Shown in pieces: positions 32,805-41,520 of a DNA stretch of 44,274 nucleotides. The notes beneath the pieces are model-generated. The model searched no databases, had not been told where the DNA came from, and worked only from the letters and a program-made list of their open reading frames with translations. The stretch lies in assembly GCA_012271025.1 (NCBI GenBank), contig JAAXHF010000523.1, positions 1 to 44,274 on the forward strand, written 5' to 3'. Origin of the DNA: Deltaproteobacteria bacterium. GTDB taxonomy: Bacteria > Desulfobacterota_B > Binatia > Bin18. The position numbers and the translations under genes were made by a program. Every line of letters begins with the position of its first letter. Within the stretch, counting starts at the first letter, position 1.

Positions 32805-34148
32805 ATGAGAAAGATGCTCATGCCATTAATGCTCATCGTAGCGCTGGTCGCGATTCCAGACAGAGCGGAATCACTCAGCATTCTGTTGACCAACGATGAT
32901 GGGATAACCACCCCTGGTCTCCAAACCGTGAAAAACGCACTCCGGGCTGCCGGTCACGACGTGCTCGTGGTTGCCCCGGATGGAGCGCAGAGTGGCAGTA
33001 GTGCCGCCCTGACACTTACTCCAATCGTTCTCACCGAAGTCGGCCCGGACGAATACTCCGCCGCCGATACCGAGCCGGCCAGCTGTATCGGCGTGGGCTT
33101 AGCGCTTCTGGCCGAGAAAGACATGGTACCCGACTTGGTCGTATCGGGGACTAATGATGGAGCCAACATCGGGGCAGCGACGCCGGTGTCAGGAACTGTG
33201 GGGGGGGCCATTGCTGCTATCAGCTCGATTGTGGGAGGCAGCTCGATTCCAGCCATTGCCATCAGTACAGATCCACCGGCTGATGTTGATGAGGACGAGA
33301 ATCCCATGGAATTTGAGGCGCATTTTGCGAATGTTGCCGACTTTCTTGTGGAGCTGGTTGCGTTCATCGAGGGGGCACCGCTTGGAGACGACGGCGCACT
33401 CCTGCCGCTCGGTACAGCGCTCAGTGTCAATTATCCGCCATTGGCCCCTGAAGAGATTGCAGGCATCTCGTCGAACGTCCAGGGGCGGACGTTTGCCTTC
33501 AATGGAGCCCCGGCTACGCTTGCCTATATGAGAGATGCCGATGAGCCGAATACCTTCAGCTTCGGCCTTCCAGACCCCGGCCCGCAAGAAGAAGTTCCTG
33601 GCGCGGACGTAACGGCTTTCAGTGCCGGGTACATTACCATTGTTCCGATTGAGGCGAACTACACCGTTGATCGAAAAACCAGGCTCAGTATCGAAGCCGG
33701 ACTGAGCGGTTTTACCGGAAGAGACGACAGTGGTCCGATGGGAGAGTTCGAGAGTCCGATGCCGAACTCGTTCCAGAGCGGTCTCGGGGTGATCTCGGGC
33801 TGGGTATGTGCGGCCGACGCGGTGGAGATCGAGATCAACGGCACCACCCACATGGCCGCGTATGGCACGGACCGAGCGGACACCGAGGAGAGGTGTGGCG
33901 ACCGGGATAACGGCTTCGGGCTGTTGTTCAACTGGAATCTGTTAGGGAACGGAGAGCATACCGTCGTGGCCCGAGCGGACGGCATGGAACTGGGCCGGGC
34001 GACGGTGCAAGTTACCACCCTGGGCCAGGAGTTTGTGATGGACGCCGCAGGGATGTGCACGGTAGAGGACTTTCCGACGATGGGCGAGAGCGTGACACTG
34101 ACCTGGCAGGAGCCGAGCCAGAGCTTTGTCATCACAGGCCACGAGTAA
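32805..34148 (+). CDS. Secreted SurE-like nucleotidase with extra C-terminal domain
   Basis: 447 residues. A signal peptide of about 23 residues (basic start, hydrophobic MPLMLIVALVAI) precedes a SurE-type phosphatase domain: ILLTNDDGITTPG holds the metal Asp pair (Asp31, Asp32), GAQSGSSAA the Ser, and VSGTNDGANIGAATPVSGTVGG the second metal loop. SurE is normally a cytoplasmic 5'/3'-nucleotidase of about 250 residues. Here ~145 residues follow (about 302-447) that include GVISGWVCAAD, AAYGTDRADTEERCGDRDNG and FGLLFNWNLLGNGEHTVVA, with three cysteines. It reads as a beta-rich extracellular module that I cannot name. ATG 32805 has AAGGAG six bases before; an in-frame ATG at 32787 is also possible. 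Separate from the operon downstream. Confidence 0.88.
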   Translation: MRKMLMPLMLIVALVAIPDRAESLSILLTNDDGITTPGLQTVKNALRAAGHDVLVVAPDGAQSGSSAALTLTPIVLTEVGPDEYSAADTEPASCIGVGLALLAEKDMVPDLVVSGTNDGANIGAATPVSGTVGGAIAAISSIVGGSSIPAIAISTDPPADVDEDENPMEFEAHFANVADFLVELVAFIEGAPLGDDGALLPLGTALSVNYPPLAPEEIAGISSNVQGRTFAFNGAPATLAYMRDADEPNTFSFGLPDPGPQEEVPGADVTAFSAGYITIVPIEANYTVDRKTRLSIEAGLSGFTGRDDSGPMGEFESPMPNSFQSGLGVISGWVCAADAVEIEINGTTHMAAYGTDRADTEERCGDRDNGFGLLFNWNLLGNGEHTVVARADGMELGRATVQVTTLGQEFVMDAAGMCTVEDFPTMGESVTLTWQEPSQSFVITGHE

Positions 34149-34161
34149 GAGCCGCGCCAAG

Positions 34162-34195
34162 GAGGAGCGGCCCCCGACCCTGGGTGCCGCTCCTC
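34162..34195 (+). terminator. Hairpin after the SurE-like gene
   Basis: Ten-base stem GAGGAGCGGC type (34162-34171) with its complement at 34186-34195, 14 bases after the stop. No long T-run. It separates the SurE-like gene from the ring-cleavage operon. Confidence 0.45.
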
Positions 34196-34237
34196 TCACT
34201 TGAAGACGAGCCAAGACAAGGGCCACAGGAGCGTTGT

Positions 34238-35692
34238 ATGCCAAGCCCGACCCGCTCAGCCGCCATTCGGGCCAGGCTGGACCACCCGATTATTGACTCG
34301 GACGGTCATACGGCCGAGTTTGAGCCGGCGGTCTTCGACTACCTGCGTGACATTGGCGGCAGCCAGGCGGTCGAGCGCTTTCAGAAGGCGCCGGATGTCC
34401 CGTTTCGGTTTGGCTGGTACGGGCTGTCTCGCCAGGAGCGCCGTGACCTGCGCGCCCCGCGACCGCACTGGTGGGTCCATCCGACCAAAAACACCCTGGA
34501 CCGGGCGACCAGCTCGCTGCCCAAGCTGCTCCACCGTCGCCTGGACGAGACCGGCCTGGACTTCAGCGTGATTTATCCCAGTATCGGCATGGCCGCCCTG
34601 CACACCGGCGATGACGAACTGCGCCAGATCGCCTGCCGGGCGTTCAACACCTACCACGCCGATATCTTCCGCGAATACGCCGACCGGCTCACCCCCGCAG
34701 CCATGATCCCCATGCATACCCCCGAGGAGGCCAGCGCCGAACTCGACTATGCGGTCACGACCCTGGGCCTGAAAGTTCCGCTCCTGGCCGCCCATGTCCG
34801 GCGTCCGATTCCAGCCGCCCGGCACGTCCCGGAGCTGGGCCGCTACGCGTTTTGGCTCGACACCTTCGGCATTGACAGCGCCTATGACTACGACCCAGTG
34901 TGGGCCAAGTGTCTTGAGCTGAAGGTCGCGCCGACGTTTCACTCCATCGGGGCGGGCTGGGGCAGCCGGACCTCGATCTCAAACTTTATGTACAACCATC
35001 TGGGGCATTTTGCCGCCTCAGCCGACGCGGTGTGCAAGTCGCTGTTTTTTGGCGGCGTGACCCGGCGCTTTCCCCAACTTCGCTGGGCCTTTCTCGAAGG
35101 TGGGGTGGGCTGGGCGTGCAGCCTGTACGCGGATCTGATCGGGCACTGGCAAAAACATAACGTCAACTTCATCCACAACTTCGACCCGGCCAATCTGGAC
35201 GAGTCCCTGATGCGCGAGCTGTTCGCCGAGTACGGGGGTCCAGCGCTGACCGACAAGCTCACACACACCGAGCAGCGCTCGCACCTGCTGTGGGGTACGC
35301 CCGAAGACCCGGCCGACCAGGACGAGTGGGCAGCCTGCGGCATTGAGCGGGCTGAAGATATCATCGACCTGTTTGCGACGCCCTTTTATTTCGGCTGTGA
35401 GGGCGACGACCGGATCACCGCCTGGGCCTTTGATACCCGGCGCAATCCCTTTGGCGTCAAGCTGCGTACGGTCTACGGGTCCGACCTCGGACACTGGGAT
35501 TTGCCGGACATGCGCAACGCGGCTGCCGAAGCCTGGGAGCTGGTCGAGGATGGCATCATCAGCGAGGCGGATTTTCGGGATTTCGTGTTCGTGAATCCGG
35601 TCAGGCTCAAGACCGACCTGAACCCCGAGTTTTTTCGTGGCACGGTGGTCGAGTCACAGGTCGAGCGGCTGTTGGCCGAGTCACGCGCCTGA
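34238..35692 (+). CDS. Amidohydrolase (Amidohydro_2 family), long form
   Basis: 484 residues, metal-dependent hydrolase of the same superfamily as the 370-residue protein at 21127 but longer. The N-terminal IIDSDGHTAEFEP carries the Asp/His motif and TFHSIGAGW gives a central His. YGSDLGHWDLPD near the C-terminus supplies the closing conserved Asp. Inserts lengthen the barrel. These enzymes hydrolyse or decarboxylate products of aromatic and heteroaromatic degradation. AGGAG precedes ATG 34238; the frame is open further upstream inside the SurE-like gene. It heads a five-gene plus-strand run ending with the extradiol dioxygenase. Confidence 0.86.
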   Translation: MPSPTRSAAIRARLDHPIIDSDGHTAEFEPAVFDYLRDIGGSQAVERFQKAPDVPFRFGWYGLSRQERRDLRAPRPHWWVHPTKNTLDRATSSLPKLLHRRLDETGLDFSVIYPSIGMAALHTGDDELRQIACRAFNTYHADIFREYADRLTPAAMIPMHTPEEASAELDYAVTTLGLKVPLLAAHVRRPIPAARHVPELGRYAFWLDTFGIDSAYDYDPVWAKCLELKVAPTFHSIGAGWGSRTSISNFMYNHLGHFAASADAVCKSLFFGGVTRRFPQLRWAFLEGGVGWACSLYADLIGHWQKHNVNFIHNFDPANLDESLMRELFAEYGGPALTDKLTHTEQRSHLLWGTPEDPADQDEWAACGIERAEDIIDLFATPFYFGCEGDDRITAWAFDTRRNPFGVKLRTVYGSDLGHWDLPDMRNAAAEAWELVEDGIISEADFRDFVFVNPVRLKTDLNPEFFRGTVVESQVERLLAESRA

Positions 35693-35763
35693 GCCAGCTT
35701 GACAAGGCGGAAAGGCATAGCCTAGAACGGGCCACGCAAGCGCAAACACAGGAGACGACGACT

Positions 35764-36456
35764 ATGGGCTTACCGAACGGCGTGCACCATCTGGCCATTT
35801 GTACCAAAGACATGAAGGCTCAGATCGAGTTTTTCACCCAGGTGCTGGGCATGGAGCTGGTCGCGCTGTACTGGATGCACGGCGTGAAAAACACCTACCA
35901 CGGCTTTGTCAGAATGAACGACAGCTCGTCCATCGCCTTTGTCCAGGGGCCGGAGAGCGGCGAGATTCAGCCCCAGGAGGGCGTGTCGCACGCCAGCTGG
36001 ACGGCGGGTCTGGTTGCCCCGGGCGCCATGCAGCACCTGGCCCTCAACGTTGACACCGAGGAAGAGCTGCTGGCCATGCGCGACCGGCTGCGCAGCCACG
36101 GCCACTGGGTGATGGGACCGCTTGACCACGGCTTTTGCAAGTCGATCTACTTTGCCGGACCCGAGGGCCTGATGCTGGAGTTCTCGACCTCGGAGGGCGG
36201 GGCGATTGACCAGGAAGCCTGGATTGATCCCGAGGTCGTCGGGCTGAACGGCATCAGCCAGGAGGAGCTTGAGCGCTACAAACACCCCCAGCCCTTTGCC
36301 TCGCGCGGCGGCACGGTCCAGAATCCGGCGGTCGATCCCGACAATCCGCCCATGCGCTTTCCGCCGGGCCAGGATGCGGTCTATCGCATGTCCGACGAAG
36401 ACGTGACGGCCAAGCTCAGCGAGACGACCCCGCCGGTACAGCCAAAGGCGGATTAG
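35764..36456 (+). CDS. VOC-family (glyoxalase/dioxygenase-like) protein
   Basis: 230 residues. One VOC unit pair of beta-alpha-beta-beta-beta repeats with His9 (GVHHLAI), His91 (MQHLALNV) and Glu139 (LMLEFST), the 2-His-1-Glu metal set of extradiol dioxygenases and glyoxalases. A polar C-terminal tail of about 85 residues, Pro-rich, follows. It could be a ring-cleavage dioxygenase or a metal-dependent isomerase. CAGGAGACG lies before ATG 35764. It stands 71 bp after the amidohydrolase and 102 bp before the HpaB-like gene, in the same operon. Confidence 0.85.
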   Translation: MGLPNGVHHLAICTKDMKAQIEFFTQVLGMELVALYWMHGVKNTYHGFVRMNDSSSIAFVQGPESGEIQPQEGVSHASWTAGLVAPGAMQHLALNVDTEEELLAMRDRLRSHGHWVMGPLDHGFCKSIYFAGPEGLMLEFSTSEGGAIDQEAWIDPEVVGLNGISQEELERYKHPQPFASRGGTVQNPAVDPDNPPMRFPPGQDAVYRMSDEDVTAKLSETTPPVQPKAD

Positions 36457-36558
36457 TCCATAACCGGTGCAGTCCCCGTTCGCTGCGCCTCCTCCCTCGC
36501 CTCCCACAGCCTGCCGCTGTCTCACCGAAGCGCGGCAGGCCGTGAAGGAGAGACAGCC

Positions 36559-38109
36559 GTGACCCACACCGTGCGCCCCTTCACCGGCCAGGAGTTCCTC
36601 GACAGCCTGCGTGACGACCGTGAAGTCTGGATCTATGGCGAGCGGGTCGCAGACGTTACCCGGCATCCCGCCTTTCGGAACTCGGCCCGGATGTTGGCCC
36701 GCATGTATGACGCCCTGCACGATCCCGACAAGAACTCCGCGCTGACCACCGAGACCGATACCGGAAGCCGCGGCTTCACCCACAAGTTCTACAGAGTCCC
36801 CCGCGACGTGGCCGACCTGGTCGGCAGCCGCGACGCGATTGCCGAGTGGGCGCGCATCTCCTACGGCTGGATGGGGCGCTCGCCCGACTACAAGGCCAGC
36901 CTGACGGCCACGCTGGGGGCGAATGCCGAGTTTTACGCGCCCTATCAGGACAACGCCCGGCGCTGGTATCGTCAGACCCAGGAACGCTGCCTGTTCCTGA
37001 ACCACGCCCTGGTCAACCCACCGACCGACAAGGGACGCCCACCCGACGAGGTCGGCGATGTCTACGTCCATGTCGAGAAGGAAACCGACGCCGGCGTCAT
37101 TGTCAGCGGGGCCAAGGTCGTGGCCACAGGCTCGGCCCTGACCCACTACAATTTCATCGGCTTCTACGGCCCGACGCCGCTGAGCCGGCCCGAGATGGCG
37201 CTGTTTGCCATGATTCCCATGGACCAGCCCGGGGTAAAGCTCATCTGTCGGCCGTCCTACGAACTGGCCGCAGCCACTATGGGCAGCCCGTTTGACTATC
37301 CCCTGTCCTCACGTCTGGATGAAAACGACGCCATCCTGATTCTGGACCACGTGCTCATCCCGTGGGAGGATCTGTTTGTCTACCGCGATGTGGACAAGGC
37401 CAACGCCTTCTTCCCCGGCTCGGGCTTTATTCCGCGCTTCACCCTGCACGGCTGCACCCGTTTTGCGGTCAAACTCGACTTCTTCAGCGGCCTGCTGCTC
37501 AAGGCGGTTGAGGCCGTGGGCGGCCAGGAGTTGCGCAGCGCCCAGGTCCACCTCGGCGAGGTCCTGGCCTGGCGGCATACCTTTTGGGGTCTGACCGAGG
37601 CCATGATCAAAACTCCCGAGCCGTGGGTGTCCGGCGCCGTCCAGCCCAACACCGAATACGGCTTGGCCTACCGCACCTTGGCCGCCAGCGCCTACCCGCG
37701 CATCAAGGAGATTGTCGAGCAGACGATTTCGAGCGGGCTGATCTACCTCAACTCCCACGCGGTGGATTTCAAAACCCCGGAGCTGCGTCCCTACCTCGAC
37801 AAGTATCTGCGCGGCTCCAACAACTACGACGCGCTGGAGCGGGTCAAGCTGCTCAAACTGCTGTGGGATGCGGTTGGCTCGGAGTTCGGCGGACGCCACG
37901 AGCTGTACGAGCGCAATTATGCCGGCAACTATGAAAACATCCGGCTTGAGAATCTGCCGGCGGCCATGGCCAGCGGGCGGGTCGAAGAACTCAAGGCGTT
38001 TGTTGACGACTGCATGGCCGACTACGACCTGGACGGCTGGACCGCACCGGACCTGATAGATGCGACGGATGTCGGTCGCCCAGAGGGACGCACCGGGGGA
38101 AAAAGCTGA
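36559..38109 (+). CDS. HpaB-type FADH2-dependent flavin hydroxylase
   Basis: 516 residues, 4-hydroxyphenylacetate 3-hydroxylase (HpaB/PvcC) family. Clear family stretches are [22 protein letters not shown] at the N-terminus, FEY-like [13 protein letters not shown] and the helical C-terminal region ending [16 protein letters not shown]. The oxygenase component uses FADH2 and O2 to put a hydroxyl ortho to an existing phenol group, making a catechol. Start is GTG at 36559 with AAGGAGAG in front. No HpaC-type flavin reductase is in the window, so FADH2 must come from elsewhere. The FAH-family gene follows 34 bp later. Products fit as substrates of the BphC-type enzyme downstream (inference). Confidence 0.9.
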   Translation: MTHTVRPFTGQEFLDSLRDDREVWIYGERVADVTRHPAFRNSARMLARMYDALHDPDKNSALTTETDTGSRGFTHKFYRVPRDVADLVGSRDAIAEWARISYGWMGRSPDYKASLTATLGANAEFYAPYQDNARRWYRQTQERCLFLNHALVNPPTDKGRPPDEVGDVYVHVEKETDAGVIVSGAKVVATGSALTHYNFIGFYGPTPLSRPEMALFAMIPMDQPGVKLICRPSYELAAATMGSPFDYPLSSRLDENDAILILDHVLIPWEDLFVYRDVDKANAFFPGSGFIPRFTLHGCTRFAVKLDFFSGLLLKAVEAVGGQELRSAQVHLGEVLAWRHTFWGLTEAMIKTPEPWVSGAVQPNTEYGLAYRTLAASAYPRIKEIVEQTISSGLIYLNSHAVDFKTPELRPYLDKYLRGSNNYDALERVKLLKLLWDAVGSEFGGRHELYERNYAGNYENIRLENLPAAMASGRVEELKAFVDDCMADYDLDGWTAPDLIDATDVGRPEGRTGGKS

Positions 38110-38143
38110 GCCGCGAACAGGCACCCGCAAAGGAGGAACCCGT

Positions 38144-39019
38144 ATGAAGCTCGTCACCTTTAGCCACGCTGACTCGACCCGCATCGGTGTCCTGGACCAA
38201 GACGGCGTGGTGGACTTGTCCCTGGCCGCGCCAGACCTGCCGACGGAAATGCGCGCCTTTCTGGAGGCTGGCAACGCGGCTCTGGAGACGGCTCGGCGGG
38301 CAGCCGCAGGTACGACGACCAGACTGGCGCTCGACGAGGTCAGCCTTGGCGCGCCGATTGTGCGACCGCCAAAGATTCTGGCCGTCGGCCTCAACTACAA
38401 GGATCACATCGCCGAAACCGGCCGGGATACGCCCCGGTTTCCGCTGATCTTCAACAAACAATCGACTGCGGTGACCGGCCCGACCGACGTGATCCACCTG
38501 CCCCGCGTGTCGGACAAGCTGGACTACGAGGGCGAGCTGGCCGTAGTCATCGGTCGGCGCTGTCGTCACGTACCGAAGAGCCGCGCGGCCGAGGTGATCG
38601 TCGGCTACACCATCGCCAACGACGTGAGCGTCCGAGACTGGCAGCGGCGGGTGCCGACCTTCACCATGGGCAAGTCGTTTGATACCCACTGTCCGCTCGG
38701 CCCATGCCTTGTCACCGCAGACGAAATCGGCGACCCCCACGGCCTGGAACTCCAGACCTGGGTCAACGGCGAGTCGCGCCAACACTCCAACACCCGCGAG
38801 CTGCTGTTCGACTGCTTCGAGCTGGTCGAACACCTGTCCACCGCATTCACGCTGGAGCCGGGCGATATCATTTCGACCGGCACGCCGGGCGGTGTGGGTG
38901 CGGCCATGAAGCCGCCCCAATTCTTGAAAGCCGGCGATGTGGTGCGGATTGCGATTGCCAAGATCGGCCAGCTCGAGAATCGGGTCATTGCCGAGCCGGA
39001 GGGCACGCCCAGAATATAG
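38144..39019 (+). CDS. Fumarylacetoacetate hydrolase (FAH) family protein
   Basis: 291 residues, the short bacterial FAH form. ILAVGLNYKDHIAETGR and DKLDYEGELAVVIGRRC (metal Glu-x-Glu) are typical, as are TIANDVSVRDWQ and IISTGTPGGVG. Such enzymes hydrolyse or isomerise meta-cleavage products (2-hydroxyhepta-2,4-diene-1,7-dioate isomerase, oxaloacetate decarboxylase or acylpyruvase). AAAGGAGG precedes ATG 38144, and an open frame continues upstream into the HpaB-like gene. It lies 34 bp after that gene and 28 bp before the extradiol dioxygenase. Position between hydroxylase and ring-cleavage enzyme argues for a role in C-C cleavage after the ring is opened. Confidence 0.92.
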   Translation: MKLVTFSHADSTRIGVLDQDGVVDLSLAAPDLPTEMRAFLEAGNAALETARRAAAGTTTRLALDEVSLGAPIVRPPKILAVGLNYKDHIAETGRDTPRFPLIFNKQSTAVTGPTDVIHLPRVSDKLDYEGELAVVIGRRCRHVPKSRAAEVIVGYTIANDVSVRDWQRRVPTFTMGKSFDTHCPLGPCLVTADEIGDPHGLELQTWVNGESRQHSNTRELLFDCFELVEHLSTAFTLEPGDIISTGTPGGVGAAMKPPQFLKAGDVVRIAIAKIGQLENRVIAEPEGTPRI

Positions 39020-39047
39020 CGCCAAGATAGCGTCACAGGAGGACGAC

Positions 39048-39941
39048 ATGGTTCAGGTTACAGAACTCGGGTATATGGGAGTCGGGGTCAAAGACAGCGC
39101 GGCCTGGAAGGATTTTGCGGCCACGGTGGTCGGCTTTGAAGTGAGCGACGACGGCGAGGCCGACCGCTGCTATCTGCGCATGGATTACTGGCACCACCGT
39201 CTGGTGCTGCACGACGACGGCAGCGACGATCTCGGCTATCTGGGCTTCCGGGTCGCCGGGGCTGAAGAATTCGACCAGATGCAACACCAGCTGACCACCG
39301 CCGAGATTCCCTACCGGCTCGGCTCAGACGACGAGGCTGCGGAGCGGCGCGTGCTGGCCGTGCTCAAGCTGACCGATCCGGGCGGTAACCCGATAGAGAT
39401 CTTTCACGGCCCGGAAGTCCACTTCCGCCGACCCTTCCATCCCGGCCGAGGCATGCACGGCCGGTTCAAGACCGGCAGCGGCGGGCTCGGCCACTGTATT
39501 ATTCACCAGCCGGACAGCGTGGCGGCGTATCATTTTTTCAAGGCGCTCGGCATGCGGGGCGGCGTCGAGTACAAGATTCGGATGGGCGACCAGGTCGTGA
39601 CACCGACCTTCATGCACTGTAACGAGCGCGACCACAGCGTGGCCTTTGGCGTCGGCGACGGCAAACGCCGCCTCAACCACATCATGATCGAGGTCGATAA
39701 CGTCGACGACGTGGGGCTGACCTACGACCTGGTCCGCAAGCACAAGATTCCGGTCCAGATTCTGCCCGGCAAGCACTCGAACGACCACATGTACTCCTTC
39801 TACTTCGGGAGTCCGTCGGGCTGGATGTTCGAGTACGGCTATGGCGGCCGGCCGGCCACCCATCAGTCGGAATACTACGTCGAAGACATGTACGGCCACC
39901 AGCCCGAATCGGGCGGCTTTGACGCCAGCCCGCAGGACTGA
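39048..39941 (+). CDS. BphC-type extradiol dioxygenase
   Basis: 297 residues, two VOC modules as in 2,3-dihydroxybiphenyl 1,2-dioxygenase. The C-terminal module holds the iron triad His149 (GLGHCIIH), His211 (LNHIMIE) and Glu262 (WMFEYGYG). His196 (NERDHSVAF) matches the catalytic second-shell His, although the preceding residue is Asp where BphC has His. KHSNDHMYSFY keeps the other second-shell residues (His243, Tyr252). It would open a catechol next to the hydroxyls with O2. CAGGAGGAC is before ATG 39048. Last gene of the operon; REP-like half-repeat follows 19 bp after the stop. Confidence 0.93.
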   Translation: MVQVTELGYMGVGVKDSAAWKDFAATVVGFEVSDDGEADRCYLRMDYWHHRLVLHDDGSDDLGYLGFRVAGAEEFDQMQHQLTTAEIPYRLGSDDEAAERRVLAVLKLTDPGGNPIEIFHGPEVHFRRPFHPGRGMHGRFKTGSGGLGHCIIHQPDSVAAYHFFKALGMRGGVEYKIRMGDQVVTPTFMHCNERDHSVAFGVGDGKRRLNHIMIEVDNVDDVGLTYDLVRKHKIPVQILPGKHSNDHMYSFYFGSPSGWMFEYGYGGRPATHQSEYYVEDMYGHQPESGGFDASPQD

Positions 39942-39960
39942 GACCCCTCCGTCCGGTAGA

Positions 39961-39992
39961 GTGTCGGATTACGCTTCGCTAATCCGACCTAC
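39961..39992. repeat. Single-hairpin form of the 102-nt repeat
   Basis: A hairpin GTCGGATTA / TAATCCGAC with loop CGCTTCGC, matching the second hairpin of the units at 13976 and 18517 except for one loop base. Lies 19 bp after the extradiol dioxygenase stop, so all three copies lie just after a catabolic gene. Confidence 0.8.
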
Positions 39993-40104
39993 GCATCCGC
40001 CTGATATCCCACGCCCCATACACGCAGGAGGTCGCGGCAGCCCTGTTCAGTTGTGACATGAATCGAGGAATTGATAGCGCGAGGAGAGGAGCGCTGAGGA
40101 GCAC

Positions 40105-40509
40105 TTATGCAGCGGCTTCCAGAAGGGCCTGCGCGATCTGGTGAATGCCTTCTTCTTCCTTCGCATCTCCGCCCAGCTGTATCATCTGTAAGCGCCGAAG
40201 AATCCAGGGAATTTCTTCTTCATTGAGTTCTTTTGGAAGGACGGGGATCAGGCGGTTGGAATATCGTTGTTCACCCAGCGCATAATCAATTTCCCGACGG
40301 ACCGCACTCGAACGCAGGGCATTCGGACTGAGGAGAACCACCATGGCCTCCGACTCCTGTAATGCTCGCGCTATTTTAGCGGCCCAATTGTCCCCGGGCA
40401 GTATTTCACGGCTCGCATCCCACGCCTCAAAGCCGGCTTCCTCCAAGCCAGCTACGACCTTCCTGACAAAAGTCTCATCTGCGCCTGCGTGGCTAATGAA
40501 GACTTTCAT
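40105..40509 (-). CDS. Single-domain TIR protein in an LLM operon
   Basis: 134 residues, TIR_2-type. KVFISHAGADE is box 1 (residues 2-12), followed by GFEAWDASREILPGDNW. SSAVRREIDYAL puts Glu73 at the position of the NADase catalytic glutamate. It is distinct in sequence from the TIR protein at 5982. ATG 40509 follows AAAGGATG, which lies within or just after the end of the LLM gene; only seven bases separate the LLM stop from this start. No sensor or second subunit is adjacent, so a complete defence system is not evident. Possible roles: defence, NAD metabolism linked to the oxidoreductase, or chance placement. Confidence 0.85.
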   Translation of the reverse strand: MKVFISHAGADETFVRKVVAGLEEAGFEAWDASREILPGDNWAAKIARALQESEAMVVLLSPNALRSSAVRREIDYALGEQRYSNRLIPVLPKELNEEEIPWILRRLQMIQLGGDAKEEEGIHQIAQALLEAAA

Positions 40510-40516
40510 GGTCCAA

Positions 40517-41509
40517 TCATCCTTTTGTCTCGGCGTGGGCCTCGTCGAGCAGCGGCTTGAAGAAGTCGGGATGGGCAATCCAGTCGTCCGGGCCGCGCAT
40601 CTCGCCAAAAAAGCTGGTGTCTATGACGACCTCGTCGATGCCGGCCTCTTTGCACTCTTTGAGATGCGGCAGCATGTCGTCCGGTGTGCCGACCCAGTTG
40701 GGCTGCATCACCTGCTCGCCGATCTTTTCGATGCCCGGCAGAGCCGGGGCGGCAAACACCCGCTGGACGAGCGTCAGGGGACCGCGCCGGAAGCGCTCTT
40801 TGGCCATCCGGTTAATCTGTTGCAGGCGGCTCACCGCCATCTCCACGGTGTGGCCGGCGGGGTGCCAGGCGTCACACAGCTCGGCGGTCCGCCTCAGCCC
40901 CGGCTCGCTGAGGAAGCCGCCCAGAATGGGAACCGCCGGGTTGCCGTGCTCGTCCCGCTGCACGGGCTTGGGCGAGCATGAGCCGTGCGGAATGGAGTAG
41001 AATTCGCCGTCATAGCCGGTCGGGTTTGTCTGCCAGGCGGCGCGCAGGGCGCGGATGAAATCGTCACAGCGCGCGCCAAGCCGGTCAAACGGGGTCTCCT
41101 GGTGGGCGTACTCCTCGCGCGACCAGCCGATGCCCAGGCCGAGGTCGAAGCGGCCCTCGGACAGCACGTCGATCGTCGCCACCTGTTTGGCCAGCGTGGC
41201 CGGTCGGTGGTAGCCAAAGACCAGGACCGAGGTCCCGAGCCGGATGCGGCGGGTGACACCGGCCACATAGGCCAGCGCCTCCAGCGGAGCCAGGAGGCTT
41301 TCATAGGCTTGGGGCCACTGCCGGATGGGCTGGGGGCCGTGAATGAACTGGTCAATCGGATGGCTCTGGACGGGCTGCTCAGGATACAGGAAGTGATCCT
41401 GGACCCACAGCGAGTCATAGCCCAGTTCGTCGGCTCGAACCGCAAATTCGTGGACCGCCCGCCGGTCGGCGAAGTCGGTCAGCTGGGGCATATTGAAGCC
41501 GATTTTCAT
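40517..41509 (-). CDS. LLM flavin-dependent oxidoreductase
   Basis: 330 residues, luciferase-like. MKIGFNMPQL, YDSLWVQDHFLYP, RRIRLGTSVLVFGYHRP, LSEGRFDLGLGIGWSREEY and KPVQRDEHGNPAVPILGGF are family segments and give an F420/FMN-type LLM barrel. ATG 41509 is preceded by GGGAGA and is 11 bases from the VOC stop. The gene is followed seven bases later by the TIR gene. Substrate unknown. Confidence 0.9.
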   Translation of the reverse strand: MKIGFNMPQLTDFADRRAVHEFAVRADELGYDSLWVQDHFLYPEQPVQSHPIDQFIHGPQPIRQWPQAYESLLAPLEALAYVAGVTRRIRLGTSVLVFGYHRPATLAKQVATIDVLSEGRFDLGLGIGWSREEYAHQETPFDRLGARCDDFIRALRAAWQTNPTGYDGEFYSIPHGSCSPKPVQRDEHGNPAVPILGGFLSEPGLRRTAELCDAWHPAGHTVEMAVSRLQQINRMAKERFRRGPLTLVQRVFAAPALPGIEKIGEQVMQPNWVGTPDDMLPHLKECKEAGIDEVVIDTSFFGEMRGPDDWIAHPDFFKPLLDEAHAETKG

Positions 41510-41520
41510 GCCTGTCTCCC

